DNA of 17,610 nt from Patescibacteria group bacterium (GTDB taxonomy: Bacteria; Patescibacteriota; Minisyncoccia; Phycocordibacterales; PALSA-1337): positions 1 to 17,610 of the forward strand of contig SCTV01000002.1 in the NCBI GenBank assembly GCA_004298345.1, written 5' to 3'. Both the position numbers and the translations under genes were made by a program. Numbering within the stretch: position 1 is the stretch's first letter; each line of letters starts with the position of its first letter. Shown here piece after piece: positions 1-6,504 of the stretch. Below the pieces are notes generated by a model, which was given only the letters and a program-made list of their open reading frames with translations, made no database searches and was not told the origin of the DNA.

Positions 1-86
1 GTTACCAAAAGAAAGAATGAAAGACAAAAAACTGCCATCGTCCGCCAGAAATTTCTTGAGGTATTGCTAAGAGCAAAAATATTCAT
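1..86 (-). CDS. N-terminus of an unidentified membrane or secreted protein (partial)
   Basis: An ATG at 84-86 on the minus strand opens a frame that runs without a stop to the window edge (28 complete codons). The peptide begins MNIFALSNTSRNFWRTMAVF and continues with CLSFFLLV, so a short polar start is followed by a hydrophobic stretch typical of a signal peptide or first membrane helix. The start lies only 4 nt after the stop of the solute-binding protein gene, which fits a third gene in the same operon. No clear Shine-Dalgarno sequence precedes it. The product cannot be identified from this fragment. The plus strand is also open over these bases in two frames (stops at 68-70 and 88-90), so a convergent gene end is not excluded, but the tight operon spacing and hydrophobic N-terminus favour the minus strand. 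Confidence 0.55.
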   Translation of the reverse strand, partial: MNIFALSNTSRNFWRTMAVFCLSFFLLV

Positions 87-90
87 ATGA

Positions 91-1377
91 TTATTGTAGC
101 AAATTATCTATCTGGATACCCGCTGTGCTGACAGCTTCCCCCGCTCGACTTTTACCGCTAGTCACCGACTCAACCATGTCCCTCAAAATAATGTCTGTCG
201 ACTCCGGTCGTGGGTCAAGCCATGCCTTTGAGATAAGAGCGGAATCATAAAAGACCGAGAGGTATGGATCCTGTGGACGAGTGAGAAGCAGGTCTCGTCG
301 CACCGGCGGAAGTTTGGTAGATTCAGACCAAATAGAGATGGCATTTGCATTGAAAAGGCTAGAAAGCACTACAAATGTATTGCTTGGATTTTGCGAACTC
401 TTTGAAATGGCAAGACCGAGCATGTTGCCAAAGGTCGCTCTATTTTTACCAGAGAGGGCTTGGGGCAAAACCGCTACGTCAAAATTGAGATTTGGATTCT
501 TGGTCCGAATATCAGAAAGCTCCGAAGCAAAGCCAAAATATGTCGCAAGATTGCCACTCAAAAAATATGTTTTGGAAGCTGGAAGAGCTCGGTTCCATGA
601 GTATAGCGGGTCAACTGGATTTGAAAATTTGGTATAGAAAGAAAGGGCAGTCTCGGTCGGCGCGGTAGCAAAATTGAGTCTGTCTGCAAAAAGATTCTGA
701 ACCTTACCCTCTGCGTCAAAAGTAGTGATCGGATTGCCTGCCTGAATGATCAGAGCTGAGAGGATTTCTTTGGCATGATTTATGTTTCGAAATTCTCCGA
801 GAGCTACGGCGCTAGTGCGAACATTTGAGGCTACGTCACGAGTAGTCAAGATGCTCGTCAATGTGCCCATGTCAGTCCAAGTCCGAGGATACGTAGCGAG
901 ACCGGCATTAGTAAAGCTGTCTCTATTCCAATACATCACAAGCGGATCAATGCTAAATGGAAAAGCGAGAATACCTGCGGGACTCAAGTAGAGCTCCCCT
1001 TCGGCAATAAACACGTCTTTGAAATCCCTTTCGGGGAATGTACTGTACGGAACCGGAATAATGGTATCCCGATGTCTCAAAATCAAATCTTGCGAAAGTA
1101 AAATCGCGTCTGGTCCCCCGCCTTTGGCAAGCGCTTCTATATACTCCTGGTCAAATGTATTTGGGCGCTTTTCAATGTAAGTAATTTTGAGCTGTTTTTC
1201 AAGACCGAGGTTAAGCTTGTTTACAAACTGTCCAAAAGCTTCGGATGAGACTGTGCCCCACAGTACGATTCCCACAGGCTCATTGCTCGAAGAATTTTTC
1301 AGCGTCGCAAACACCGCCACTCCGATTACAATAAAAAATATAAATACTCCCAGAAGAATGGTTTGAAAATTACTCAT
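91..1377 (-). CDS. Membrane-anchored extracellular solute-binding protein, family 1
   Basis: The 428-residue product resembles the substrate-capturing subunit of an ABC importer (sugar/oligosaccharide-type family 1). A single hydrophobic segment at about residues 5-27, with no lipobox cysteine, would tether it to the membrane with the binding domain outside. The stretch around 139-170, with FPFSIDPLVMYWNRDSF, then AGL and the TW of PRTW, is the hinge-proximal signature typical of this family ('P...l.YN.d.f..aGL...P.TW'). The GGGPDAI stretch near 86-92 also fits. Its ATG overlaps the stop of the upstream methyltransferase gene in an ATGA arrangement, implying translational coupling. No permease or ATPase gene is visible here, so transport is unproven and the substrate unknown. 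The family call is firm and the importer role is inferred. Confidence 0.85.
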   Translation of the reverse strand: MSNFQTILLGVFIFFIVIGVAVFATLKNSSSNEPVGIVLWGTVSSEAFGQFVNKLNLGLEKQLKITYIEKRPNTFDQEYIEALAKGGGPDAILLSQDLILRHRDTIIPVPYSTFPERDFKDVFIAEGELYLSPAGILAFPFSIDPLVMYWNRDSFTNAGLATYPRTWTDMGTLTSILTTRDVASNVRTSAVALGEFRNINHAKEILSALIIQAGNPITTFDAEGKVQNLFADRLNFATAPTETALSFYTKFSNPVDPLYSWNRALPASKTYFLSGNLATYFGFASELSDIRTKNPNLNFDVAVLPQALSGKNRATFGNMLGLAISKSSQNPSNTFVVLSSLFNANAISIWSESTKLPPVRRDLLLTRPQDPYLSVFYDSALISKAWLDPRPESTDIILRDMVESVTSGKSRAGEAVSTAGIQIDNLLQ

Positions 1378-1892
1378 TGTTTTATAAAAATAAGTCCATA
1401 ATGATGCTCCCCAGCTATGATTGATGAGTCATACACAAAGCCAGCCGAATGAAAAAGCTCTTTGGCTGAGGCGGGAGTGACCAGTGATTTTGGTCCGAGT
1501 GGGCTGGTATCTGACCAATCAATACAAAGCACTTTACCACCAGGTTTTAGCACTCGTTTTATCTCATTGCAAAAAGATTTTTTGTCGTGAAGCTGGAAGA
1601 GAACATTCGATGCAATAACGCGGTCGACAGATGAGTCTCTGAGGCGAGTTCCTCCCATCTTTTCAATATCACCCCAGATTACTTCGACATTACCGAGACG
1701 GAGTTGCTTAGTTTGAGCCTTTAATTTTTCTAAAAGCTCTTTTTGTACCTCAACAGCAAAAACCCTACCGGCACCACCGACAGCCTTTGCTGAAGAGATA
1801 GTATAGAAGCCTGATCCGGCACCAAAATCAGCGACAGCCATACCCGGGTGTATGTCGAATTGCTCAACATTCCGTTCTGGATTGGAAAACAT
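1374..1892 (-). CDS. Class I SAM-dependent methyltransferase
   Basis: This is a 172-residue Rossmann-fold methyltransferase of the Methyltransf_11/UbiE-like kind. Motif I is VADFGAGSGFY (20-30), the glycine-rich SAM loop. The acidic residue ending strand 2 is the E of FAVEVQ, a later strand carries VIWGDIE, and RVLKPGGKVLCIDW is the usual post-motif III turn and strand. It is compact, with essentially no extra substrate-recognition domain, so the methyl acceptor cannot be predicted. It is the first gene of an operon and overlaps the solute-binding protein gene by 4 nt. The ATG sits 7 nt after a TATACT -10 box with no room for a Shine-Dalgarno site, so the mRNA is probably leaderless. The same start is supported because little useful sequence exists upstream, where stem-loops begin at 1968. 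Confidence 0.85.
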   Translation of the reverse strand: MFSNPERNVEQFDIHPGMAVADFGAGSGFYTISSAKAVGGAGRVFAVEVQKELLEKLKAQTKQLRLGNVEVIWGDIEKMGGTRLRDSSVDRVIASNVLFQLHDKKSFCNEIKRVLKPGGKVLCIDWSDTSPLGPKSLVTPASAKELFHSAGFVYDSSIIAGEHHYGLIFIKQ

Positions 1893-1899
1893 ATACTAT

Positions 1900-1905
1900 A
1901 GTATA
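1900..1905 (-). promoter_or_regulatory. -10 box of the methyltransferase/solute-binding operon, leaderless
   Basis: TATACT is read on the minus strand and ends 7 nt before the ATG at 1890-1892. A start site 6-7 nt downstream would fall on or next to the A of the ATG, giving a leaderless transcript. At 17-bp spacing the -35 position reads TGGCAC, which is weak. The call rests on the -10 match and its position. Confidence 0.6.
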
Positions 1906-1967
1906 ACGTAATGGGATGCGAAGTGCCACTAAAAAATGGGGATAGGTTTGAAAAAAATGAAAACAGG

Positions 1968-2003
1968 TAGCCCCCCGAAAATCAGCAGATTTTCGGGGGG
2001 CTA
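1968..2003. terminator. Stem-loop of the TCAGYAGA family, G/C-capped
   Basis: This is a perfect 16-bp stem (TAGCCCCCCGAAAATC with its complement) closed by the tetraloop AGCA. It lacks a long T-run on either side (CTAAAA on plus), so it is a weak intrinsic terminator at best. The loop core TCAGCAGA recurs at other gene ends in this window. It stands between the gyrA 3' region and the methyltransferase promoter. Confidence 0.6.
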
Positions 2004-2011
2004 AAAGCTTC

Positions 2012-2042
2012 AAAGGCTCAACCGTGTCACGGTTGAGCCTTT
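2012..2042. terminator. Palindromic stem-loop, probable bidirectional terminator
   Basis: The 13-bp stem AAAGGCTCAACCG with its complement CGGTTGAGCCTTT encloses the loop TGTCA. It is symmetric, so both strands read GGCTC...GAGCCTTT. The T-tract is short, which makes termination plausible but not strong. It is the second of three stem-loops after gyrA. Confidence 0.6.
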
Positions 2043-2088
2043 CTGCCAAACGATGGCCTTGCTCGAGGCTATCTTTGTGTTTTGAGTA

Positions 2089-2131
2089 AAAATATCCCAA
2101 AAATTTCTACTGAAAGTTTTTGGGATATTTT
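2089..2131 (-). terminator. gyrA intrinsic terminator, TCAGYAGA-type loop
   Basis: Read on the minus strand, 18 nt after the gyrA stop, an AT-rich stem forms (AAAATATCCCAAAAA with TTTTTGGGATATTTT). One bulged base follows and then the inner TTTC/GAAA helix, capped by AGTA. It is followed by a run of five T. It is placed correctly for a Rho-independent terminator of gyrA and shares the loop core seen in five other intergenic hairpins. Confidence 0.75.
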
Positions 2132-2148
2132 ACCACCGGCTTTGCTTA

Positions 2149-4641
2149 CTACAAACACACGGCACTAGCGAGAGAATCCCCGTCACGCAAACGCATGATG
2201 CGCACCCCCTGAGTCTGTCTACCAAGTATTGGTATCTCTTTAATCTCACAACGAATCACCTGACTCTTTTTTGAAATAGCCACAAGCTCCGCCGACTCCT
2301 CCTCTTTTTCACTGCCCTCTACCACGCTCGAAGTGATCACTTTCCCTGTTTTATCAGTAATTTTTGCCGTAAGAATTCCAGAACCTCCTCGCTTTTGAGT
2401 CTTATATTCTGAAAGCTCGGTCTGCTTGCCATAGCCGTTTGACATGATCACAAGAAGCGTCGGATTTTTCATATCCTTGCGCACGACATTGGCACCGATC
2501 ACCATATCGTCTTTCTCAAGACGCATTGCGATCACACCCATCGCCGTACGACCCATTTCTCGCACATCAGACTCCTTGAAACGAATAGATTGACCTTCAC
2601 TCGATGCGAGCACAAGCTCATCTCCTTTTTCCACAAACTGCACCGACACCAAGCTGTCTCCCGCTTCGAGACCGATAGCAATGAGACCGCTTCGACGCAC
2701 ATCGTGGAACGACTCAGCTTTTACTTTTTTACCCACGCCATTTTTGGTAACCATAAAGAGAGATAGGCCATTCTTTTTGACTTCCTTTGGCATTGGCAAA
2801 ATCGAGGTGACTCGTTCGTCGTCAGTAATCTGAATAAAATTGACTACTGATTTGCCCTTGGTCGCACGTTTACCTTCAGGAATCTCGTGCATCTTGAGCT
2901 GATACGCCTTGCCTTTGTTGGTAAAGAAAAGTAGGTCAGCGTGTGTATTTGTATTGACGATGTGAGTGATAAAGTCCTCCTCCTTTGTATCGAGGTCTAC
3001 CACACCGACACCACCTCTCTTTTGTCTTCGATATTCCTCGGGAGCTGTACGTTTAATATATCCGCCAGAAGTAAGTACGAGTACTGAGTCTACATCAGGA
3101 ATTAGGTCCTCGTCAGACATTGCTTGTACACCTCGCTTGACGACTTTGGTACGTCGCTCATCGCCATATTTCTCTGCGATTTCTTTGAGTTCGTCTTTGA
3201 TAATACTGAGGATTTTCTTTGCACTGCCCAAAATTTCTTTTAGGGTAATAATAAGCGCTTGTACTTCAGCGAGTTCATCCTCTACCTTCTTGCGCTCAAG
3301 TCCAGCAAGCTTTTGCAAACGCATTTCGAGAATCGCGGTCGCTTGTTTTTCTGAAAACTTAAACTCTTTCATCAAATTTTTGTGCGCCTCGATCGCATCC
3401 TTTGAAGCACGGATGAGTTTGATAATTTTGTCTATATAGTCGAGTGCCTTTTTCAAACCAAGGAGGATATGTTCTCGATCTTCGGCTTTATTTAAATCAA
3501 ACTGAGTTCGGCGACGAACCACAATCATGCGGTGCGATACAAATTCCTCAAGTATCGATTTGAGGGAGAGAGTTTTTGGTATTCCATCCACGAGCGCCAC
3601 GACGTTCAGGTGGAACTTTTCCTCGAGCTGAGTATGTTTGTATATAAAATTGAGAACTTTTTGCGGATGCGCACCGTTTTTGAGATCAATAACAATGCGA
3701 ATATCTTTGGTAGACTCATCGCGAAGACCTCTCACACCCTCGATCTCTTTTTCTCGTACCAAATCTGCAATACGCATAATAAGCTCGGCCTTGTTGACGC
3801 GATACGGGAGAGAAGTAATAACGATCTGGAAATTTTCTTTCTTGTCCTCAATAATCTCGGCTTCCCCACGCACCACGATACCACCACGACCAGTCGAATA
3901 GGCATGATGAATATCTTTTTCTCCGTAGATCACCGCGCCAGTTGGAAAATCTGGACCTTTGATAAATTGAAGGAGGTCTTCGGTAGTCGCGTCTTTGTTT
4001 TCTATAAGATGAACGGTCGCATCCACCACTTCTTTCAGATTGTGTGGAGGGATGTTGGTCGCCATACCGACTGCAATACCCAAAGTACCGTTGAGCAAAA
4101 GTGCAGGTACAGCTGAAGGTAATACGATCGGCTCCTTTTTGGTACCGTCATAGTTTGGTCGAAAATCAACAGTATCTTTTTCGATATCTCGAAGGAGCTC
4201 ACTCGAAAGACGAGACATTTTAGCTTCGGTATATCGGTATGCAGCAGCGCCGTCTCCATCGATCGAGCCAAAGTTTCCCTGACCGAGAATAAGTGGGTAT
4301 CGGAAAGAGAAAAGCTGTGCCATTTTTACCATCGAGTCATACACTGCCACGTCACCATGAGGGTGATATTTACCGAGTACGTCTCCCACGATAGTCGCTG
4401 ATTTTCGAAAACGGGCAGATGAAGTAAGACCCATTTCATTCATTGAAAAGAGGATGCGGCGGTGTACCGGCTTTAGTCCATCACGCACGTCAGGAAGCGC
4501 ACGAGAGGTGATCACGGACATCGCGTAGTCGAGGTACGACTCACGCATTTCAGTGGTAATATTTCGGTCAATTACTCCACGAGTGGGGACAAATTTTGGA
4601 TTGATTTCAGGAACTGCTTTCTCGTCTTTTTCTTTAGCCAT
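2149..4641 (-). CDS. gyrA: DNA gyrase subunit A
   Basis: The 830-residue product is the breakage-reunion subunit of DNA gyrase, which with GyrB introduces negative supercoils. RYLDYAMSVI-type sequence (SYLDYAMSVI, 35-44) opens the winged-helix region. LPDVRDGLKPVHRRIL (49-64) and KYHPHGDVAVYD (91-102) are diagnostic, and the catalytic tyrosine is Y137 in AAYRYTEA. The C-terminal beta-pinwheel carries a GyrA-box, QKRGGVG, near residue 541, which favours GyrA over ParC, and a second box-like QKRGGSG near 750. The residue matching E. coli Ser83 is Val98, while the Asp87 equivalent (D102) is kept. Length is normal for the family (about 820-875). It has its own promoter just upstream and a terminator downstream, so it is probably monocistronic. 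No gyrB is in the window. Confidence 0.98.
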   Translation of the reverse strand: MAKEKDEKAVPEINPKFVPTRGVIDRNITTEMRESYLDYAMSVITSRALPDVRDGLKPVHRRILFSMNEMGLTSSARFRKSATIVGDVLGKYHPHGDVAVYDSMVKMAQLFSFRYPLILGQGNFGSIDGDGAAAYRYTEAKMSRLSSELLRDIEKDTVDFRPNYDGTKKEPIVLPSAVPALLLNGTLGIAVGMATNIPPHNLKEVVDATVHLIENKDATTEDLLQFIKGPDFPTGAVIYGEKDIHHAYSTGRGGIVVRGEAEIIEDKKENFQIVITSLPYRVNKAELIMRIADLVREKEIEGVRGLRDESTKDIRIVIDLKNGAHPQKVLNFIYKHTQLEEKFHLNVVALVDGIPKTLSLKSILEEFVSHRMIVVRRRTQFDLNKAEDREHILLGLKKALDYIDKIIKLIRASKDAIEAHKNLMKEFKFSEKQATAILEMRLQKLAGLERKKVEDELAEVQALIITLKEILGSAKKILSIIKDELKEIAEKYGDERRTKVVKRGVQAMSDEDLIPDVDSVLVLTSGGYIKRTAPEEYRRQKRGGVGVVDLDTKEEDFITHIVNTNTHADLLFFTNKGKAYQLKMHEIPEGKRATKGKSVVNFIQITDDERVTSILPMPKEVKKNGLSLFMVTKNGVGKKVKAESFHDVRRSGLIAIGLEAGDSLVSVQFVEKGDELVLASSEGQSIRFKESDVREMGRTAMGVIAMRLEKDDMVIGANVVRKDMKNPTLLVIMSNGYGKQTELSEYKTQKRGGSGILTAKITDKTGKVITSSVVEGSEKEEESAELVAISKKSQVIRCEIKEIPILGRQTQGVRIMRLRDGDSLASAVCL

Positions 4642-4651
4642 AGTACCCCTC

Positions 4652-4680
4652 AGTATAGCAAAATAGTGAGTTAGTTACAA
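4652..4680 (-). promoter_or_regulatory. gyrA: gyrA promoter
   Basis: On the minus strand TTGTAA (4675-4680), a 17-bp spacer and TATACT (4652-4657) form a good sigma-70-type promoter with an extended TGC before the -10. Only 10 nt (GAGGGGTACT) separate the -10 from the ATG, so the leader would be about 3-4 nt, or up to 10. The GAGG could act as a Shine-Dalgarno only if transcription starts immediately after the -10. Confidence 0.7.
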
Positions 4681-4686
4681 GGGTGT

Positions 4687-4718
4687 GTCCCACGAAAATC
4701 TGCTGATTTTCGTGGGAC
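4687..4718. terminator. Stem-loop of the TCAGYAGA family upstream of gyrA
   Basis: A perfect 14-bp stem GTCCCACGAAAATC with its complement is closed by TGCT on plus, or AGCA on minus. It lies just beyond the terminator of the secreted-protein gene and immediately before the gyrA -35. It would work as a second-stage barrier to read-through from 4772-5692, although no long T-run follows on minus. Confidence 0.6.
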
Positions 4719-4735
4719 ATTTATATAAAAATAGT

Positions 4736-4774
4736 TAAAAAATCCGGCGCTCACTCGAGGTGCGCGTCGGATTA
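4736..4774 (-). terminator. Intrinsic terminator of the 4772-5692 gene
   Basis: On the minus strand the stop codon is embedded in a GC-rich stem (AATCCGACGC pairing with GCGCCGGATT, one G-T wobble). The stem is followed directly by TTTTTTAAC. Stem, loop and T-run are all standard for Rho-independent termination. Confidence 0.85.
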
Positions 4775-5692
4775 CTGCGTCTGCTCATATCGAGCCCGGC
4801 TGAAGGGGCGCGGGTTGGCAGTGTTATCAATGAAGGTAACTACCCCGTTTGGATTATCCAGTGTGTCCGCTGGAGTCCACGTCCTAAGGTCAGTCGAGCA
4901 CTCGACGACCACTCGCACACCAGGCTTGCCGGTGACGACGACCTCTGTGCCATTTGCTGTCCGGCGAGGGGTTCCGAGCCAGAGTGGTGACATCCCGCCG
5001 ATCCATTTCAGACCGGTCTTCAGGTCATACCTGGTCTCAGTCGCACTTGCTCCCGAGCCCGTGTATAACGTGATGGTGCCGGAGTAGTCGTTGGTAAACA
5101 ACCACTTGGAAGGATAAAATCCACCCTTCTGGACACTGATTACACTCGGCGTTGTAGCAGTGTCGAGCACATACTCAACAACACCGTTGTCGGTCACTTC
5201 CACTGTGGCTCGTGTGAGGCCGGTGGCGTAGATACCGACGTCGCTAAACTCAGCGACCAGCGCGTTGGTAGCCTGAGCAGGAAGCGCATAGCTCCCGTCA
5301 GGATTTCGGATGAGTATGTATTCACCGGAATTGATGGCTCCATATGCCCCATCTCCGAGAGCACTCCGACGAAACGACGAGGTAATACCAAAGACCTTGT
5401 TCGGATCTTCGGAAAACACCCGTTGAGAAACCGTCTGGAGAATCCCCCGAATGTATTTTTCATCCACGACGCCATTGGTGGCGAAGTAGACCTCGTCGTG
5501 GTAGCCGATGAGGCTCCAGCTCCGAGGAGAGGTGTTGGGGGAAGAAAACAAATTGACAACATAGAACCCAATGCTGGCAATTTCGTGAGCTCGCACCGCG
5601 TTGTCACCAACGGGGATTGAGAGAGGAAGTTCTGCGGCAAGGAGTGATCCTGCGCAGAAGAGTGCCCCGAGGGCAGAGACTAATGTGCGCAT
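4772..5692 (-). CDS. Secreted protein with Verrucomicrobia-like C-terminal module
   Basis: The 306-residue product starts with a clear signal peptide (about residues 1-20, MRTLVSALGALFCAGSLLAA). The mature part has no family I can name. It is rich in beta-strand-like segments with repeated V/T/Y alternation and has no obvious catalytic motif. The C-terminal ~50 residues (VVVECSTDLRTWTPADTL, then GVVTFIDN and RARYEQ) resemble the module 'E.STDL..W.....l....G...F.D.......RFYR' that ends many secreted proteins of Verrucomicrobia and relatives. That match is from memory and was not searched. The base composition is visibly more GC-rich than in the giant gene at 7148-13213. It is a single-gene unit with a near-consensus promoter, a leader stem-loop and a strong terminator. 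With the adjacent PEGA lipoprotein it looks like an envelope-associated acquisition. Confidence 0.75.
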   Translation of the reverse strand: MRTLVSALGALFCAGSLLAAELPLSIPVGDNAVRAHEIASIGFYVVNLFSSPNTSPRSWSLIGYHDEVYFATNGVVDEKYIRGILQTVSQRVFSEDPNKVFGITSSFRRSALGDGAYGAINSGEYILIRNPDGSYALPAQATNALVAEFSDVGIYATGLTRATVEVTDNGVVEYVLDTATTPSVISVQKGGFYPSKWLFTNDYSGTITLYTGSGASATETRYDLKTGLKWIGGMSPLWLGTPRRTANGTEVVVTGKPGVRVVVECSTDLRTWTPADTLDNPNGVVTFIDNTANPRPFSRARYEQTQ

Positions 5693-5716
5693 AGATTTTA
5701 GAAAATTGTAGACAAG

Positions 5717-5748
5717 GAACCGTTACATCTTCATTGATGTCAAGGTTC
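5717..5748 (-). promoter_or_regulatory. Leader stem-loop of the secreted-protein gene
   Basis: GAACCTTGACATC and GATGTAACGGTTC (minus strand) pair at 11 of 13 positions around a 6-nt loop. The element begins about 12 nt after the -10 box, near position +5 of the mRNA. It could be an operator or a 5' mRNA-protecting hairpin. The next gene upstream (6427) has a similar arrangement. Confidence 0.5.
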
Positions 5749-5759
5749 ACCTACCCCTA

Positions 5760-5788
5760 AGTATACTACTTTCAACCATGGATGTCAA
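5760..5788 (-). promoter_or_regulatory. Near-consensus promoter of the secreted-protein gene
   Basis: On the minus strand TTGACA (5783-5788), exactly 17 bp, and TATACT (5760-5765) form a promoter. The predicted leader is about 60 nt. GTATAC is self-complementary, so a plus-strand -10 (5762-5767) overlaps, but no plus-strand gene follows. Confidence 0.8.
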
Positions 5789-5794
5789 GAGCAC

Positions 5795-5803
5795 TTATCC
5801 ACA
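5795..5803 (+). promoter_or_regulatory. Perfect DnaA box
   Basis: TTATCCACA is the consensus DnaA-binding 9-mer. It lies 6 bp upstream of the -35 of the secreted-protein gene. It is isolated, with no cluster, so it is not an origin by itself. DnaA-mediated regulation or titration is possible but only inferred. Confidence 0.5.
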
Positions 5804-5956
5804 GAATTCAAAGTGATTGCTTCGCTCTACTGGCCTACACCGAAGAAAATACCTCGGTGTTGCAGGAGTCGTACTGGCGGTGAGAGTACTGAGCTCATCA
5901 GAGCGAACGTACACAATGTATATAGTCGCTCCGCTCTTTATACATCGGTAAATACA
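5804..5956. other. Non-coding interval with two weak inverted repeats
   Basis: I see no credible gene here. Open frames on both strands have unlikely compositions and no ribosome binding site. ACACCGA (5837-5843) pairs with TCGGTGT (5854-5860), and ATGTATA (5916-5922) pairs with TATACAT (5939-5945). No tRNA arms can be built. It forms most of the gap between the upstream region of the secreted-protein gene and the terminator of the PEGA lipoprotein gene. Confidence 0.4.
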
Positions 5957-6012
5957 AAACCCGCGTCCTTGCGGTACGCGGGGTTTGGTGAGAGACACTA
6001 GCTTCTCTCACC
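5957..6012 (-). terminator. Double-hairpin terminator of the PEGA lipoprotein gene
   Basis: On the minus strand the stop codon lies inside GGTGAGAGA...TCTCTCACC (6012-5987). A second stem follows at once (AAACCCCGCGT with ACGCGGGTTT, one bulge) and then TTTTGTATTT. The second hairpin with its T-rich tail is a standard intrinsic terminator. Confidence 0.75.
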
Positions 6013-6427
6013 GAGCTTGATCTGATGGACGTAGTGGTGTAAGCACCACGTCAATTTGCCTGGGGATGAGATCGCGGGCTGATCCCGGTTCCACTGCAGG
6101 CTTTCCGAAAACAAACGACGCCGGAAAGCGCTGGGCGAGAAATCGGAATCCCTCGAGGGAGAGCCCCGACTTGACCGCGACCTCGACCGGCTCGTATTTC
6201 TCAAGCGTAATCGAAACCGCGATCTCTTTCCCTTTCTTTCCAGTGCCTCTGGGGAGAACCAACGTAAGTGGCGTGACACCTGCCACGACTCCGTTTGTTT
6301 TCACCACTGCACCAGACGGAGTGCTCCGAATGGGCAAAGTGGTGAATGACGTGCGCTCAGCTGCAACGCAGCCGGTGCTGAGACTGACCATGACCACGGC
6401 AACAAGTGCCAGTAGGTAGTTTTTCAT
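6008..6427 (-). CDS. PEGA-domain lipoprotein
   Basis: The chosen start (6425-6427) gives a 139-residue product, MKNYLLALVAVVMVSLSTGC, whose lipobox LSTGC puts the lipidated cysteine at residue 20. An upstream in-frame ATG at 6482-6484 would bury this signal and lies inside the promoter, so it is rejected. After the cysteine, LPIRSTPSGAVVKTNG, then GVTPLTL and LPRG, is a PEGA-type fold (surface beta-domain), covering about residues 30-85. The rest (SGLSLEGFRFLAQRF to PRQIDVVLTPL) looks like a second strand-rich segment. The role is probably structural or binding at the cell surface. It sits next to another secreted-protein gene of similar GC-rich composition and has its own promoter, leader palindrome and terminator. 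Confidence 0.82.
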   Translation of the reverse strand: MKNYLLALVAVVMVSLSTGCVAAERTSFTTLPIRSTPSGAVVKTNGVVAGVTPLTLVLPRGTGKKGKEIAVSITLEKYEPVEVAVKSGLSLEGFRFLAQRFPASFVFGKPAVEPGSARDLIPRQIDVVLTPLRPSDQAR

Positions 6428-6444
6428 AAAACGTGTAGAGGTGC

Positions 6445-6465
6445 GTACAGGAAACATTCCTGTAC
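6445..6465 (-). promoter_or_regulatory. Perfect 21-bp palindrome in the lipoprotein gene leader
   Basis: The arms GTACAGGAA and TTCCTGTAC flank a 3-bp centre. The palindrome starts 11 nt after the -10 box, at about +5 of the transcript. It would suit a dimeric repressor's operator or a 5' mRNA hairpin. No regulator gene is visible in the window. Confidence 0.6.
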
Positions 6466-6475
6466 TTCTAATACA

Positions 6476-6504
6476 ATTATACACCCTTTATATCTAAAAG
6501 TCAA
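6476..6504 (-). promoter_or_regulatory. Promoter of the PEGA lipoprotein gene
   Basis: On the minus strand TTGACT (6499-6504), exactly 17 bp, and TATAAT (6476-6481) form a near-perfect sigma-70-type promoter. The predicted leader to the ATG at 6427 is about 42 nt and holds the 21-bp palindrome. Confidence 0.85.

Noticed and set aside
1..90. Plus-strand gene end in either of two open frames (stops at 68-70 and 88-90)
   Set aside because: Both are short and undistinguished; the minus-strand ATG at 86 gives a hydrophobic N-terminus with tight operon spacing, a better explanation.
1864..2100. Minus-strand open frame of 78 codons overlapping the methyltransferase start
   Set aside because: It runs through two stem-loops and the promoter, has an unlikely composition and no ribosome binding site.
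5760..5803. Origin of replication suggested by a DnaA box near gyrA
   Set aside because: Only one box, no cluster, no AT-rich unwinding region and no dnaA/dnaN/gyrB nearby.
5795..5998. Minus-strand open frame of 67 codons between the secreted-protein and lipoprotein genes
   Set aside because: It overlaps a terminator, a DnaA box and inverted repeats; the residues look random and Cys/Arg/Thr-rich; no ribosome binding site.
4736..6504. Integron cassettes, because two single-gene units each end in a hairpin
   Set aside because: No attC core sites (GTTRRRY/RYYYAAC pairs) in the right places and no integrase; the hairpins are ordinary terminators.
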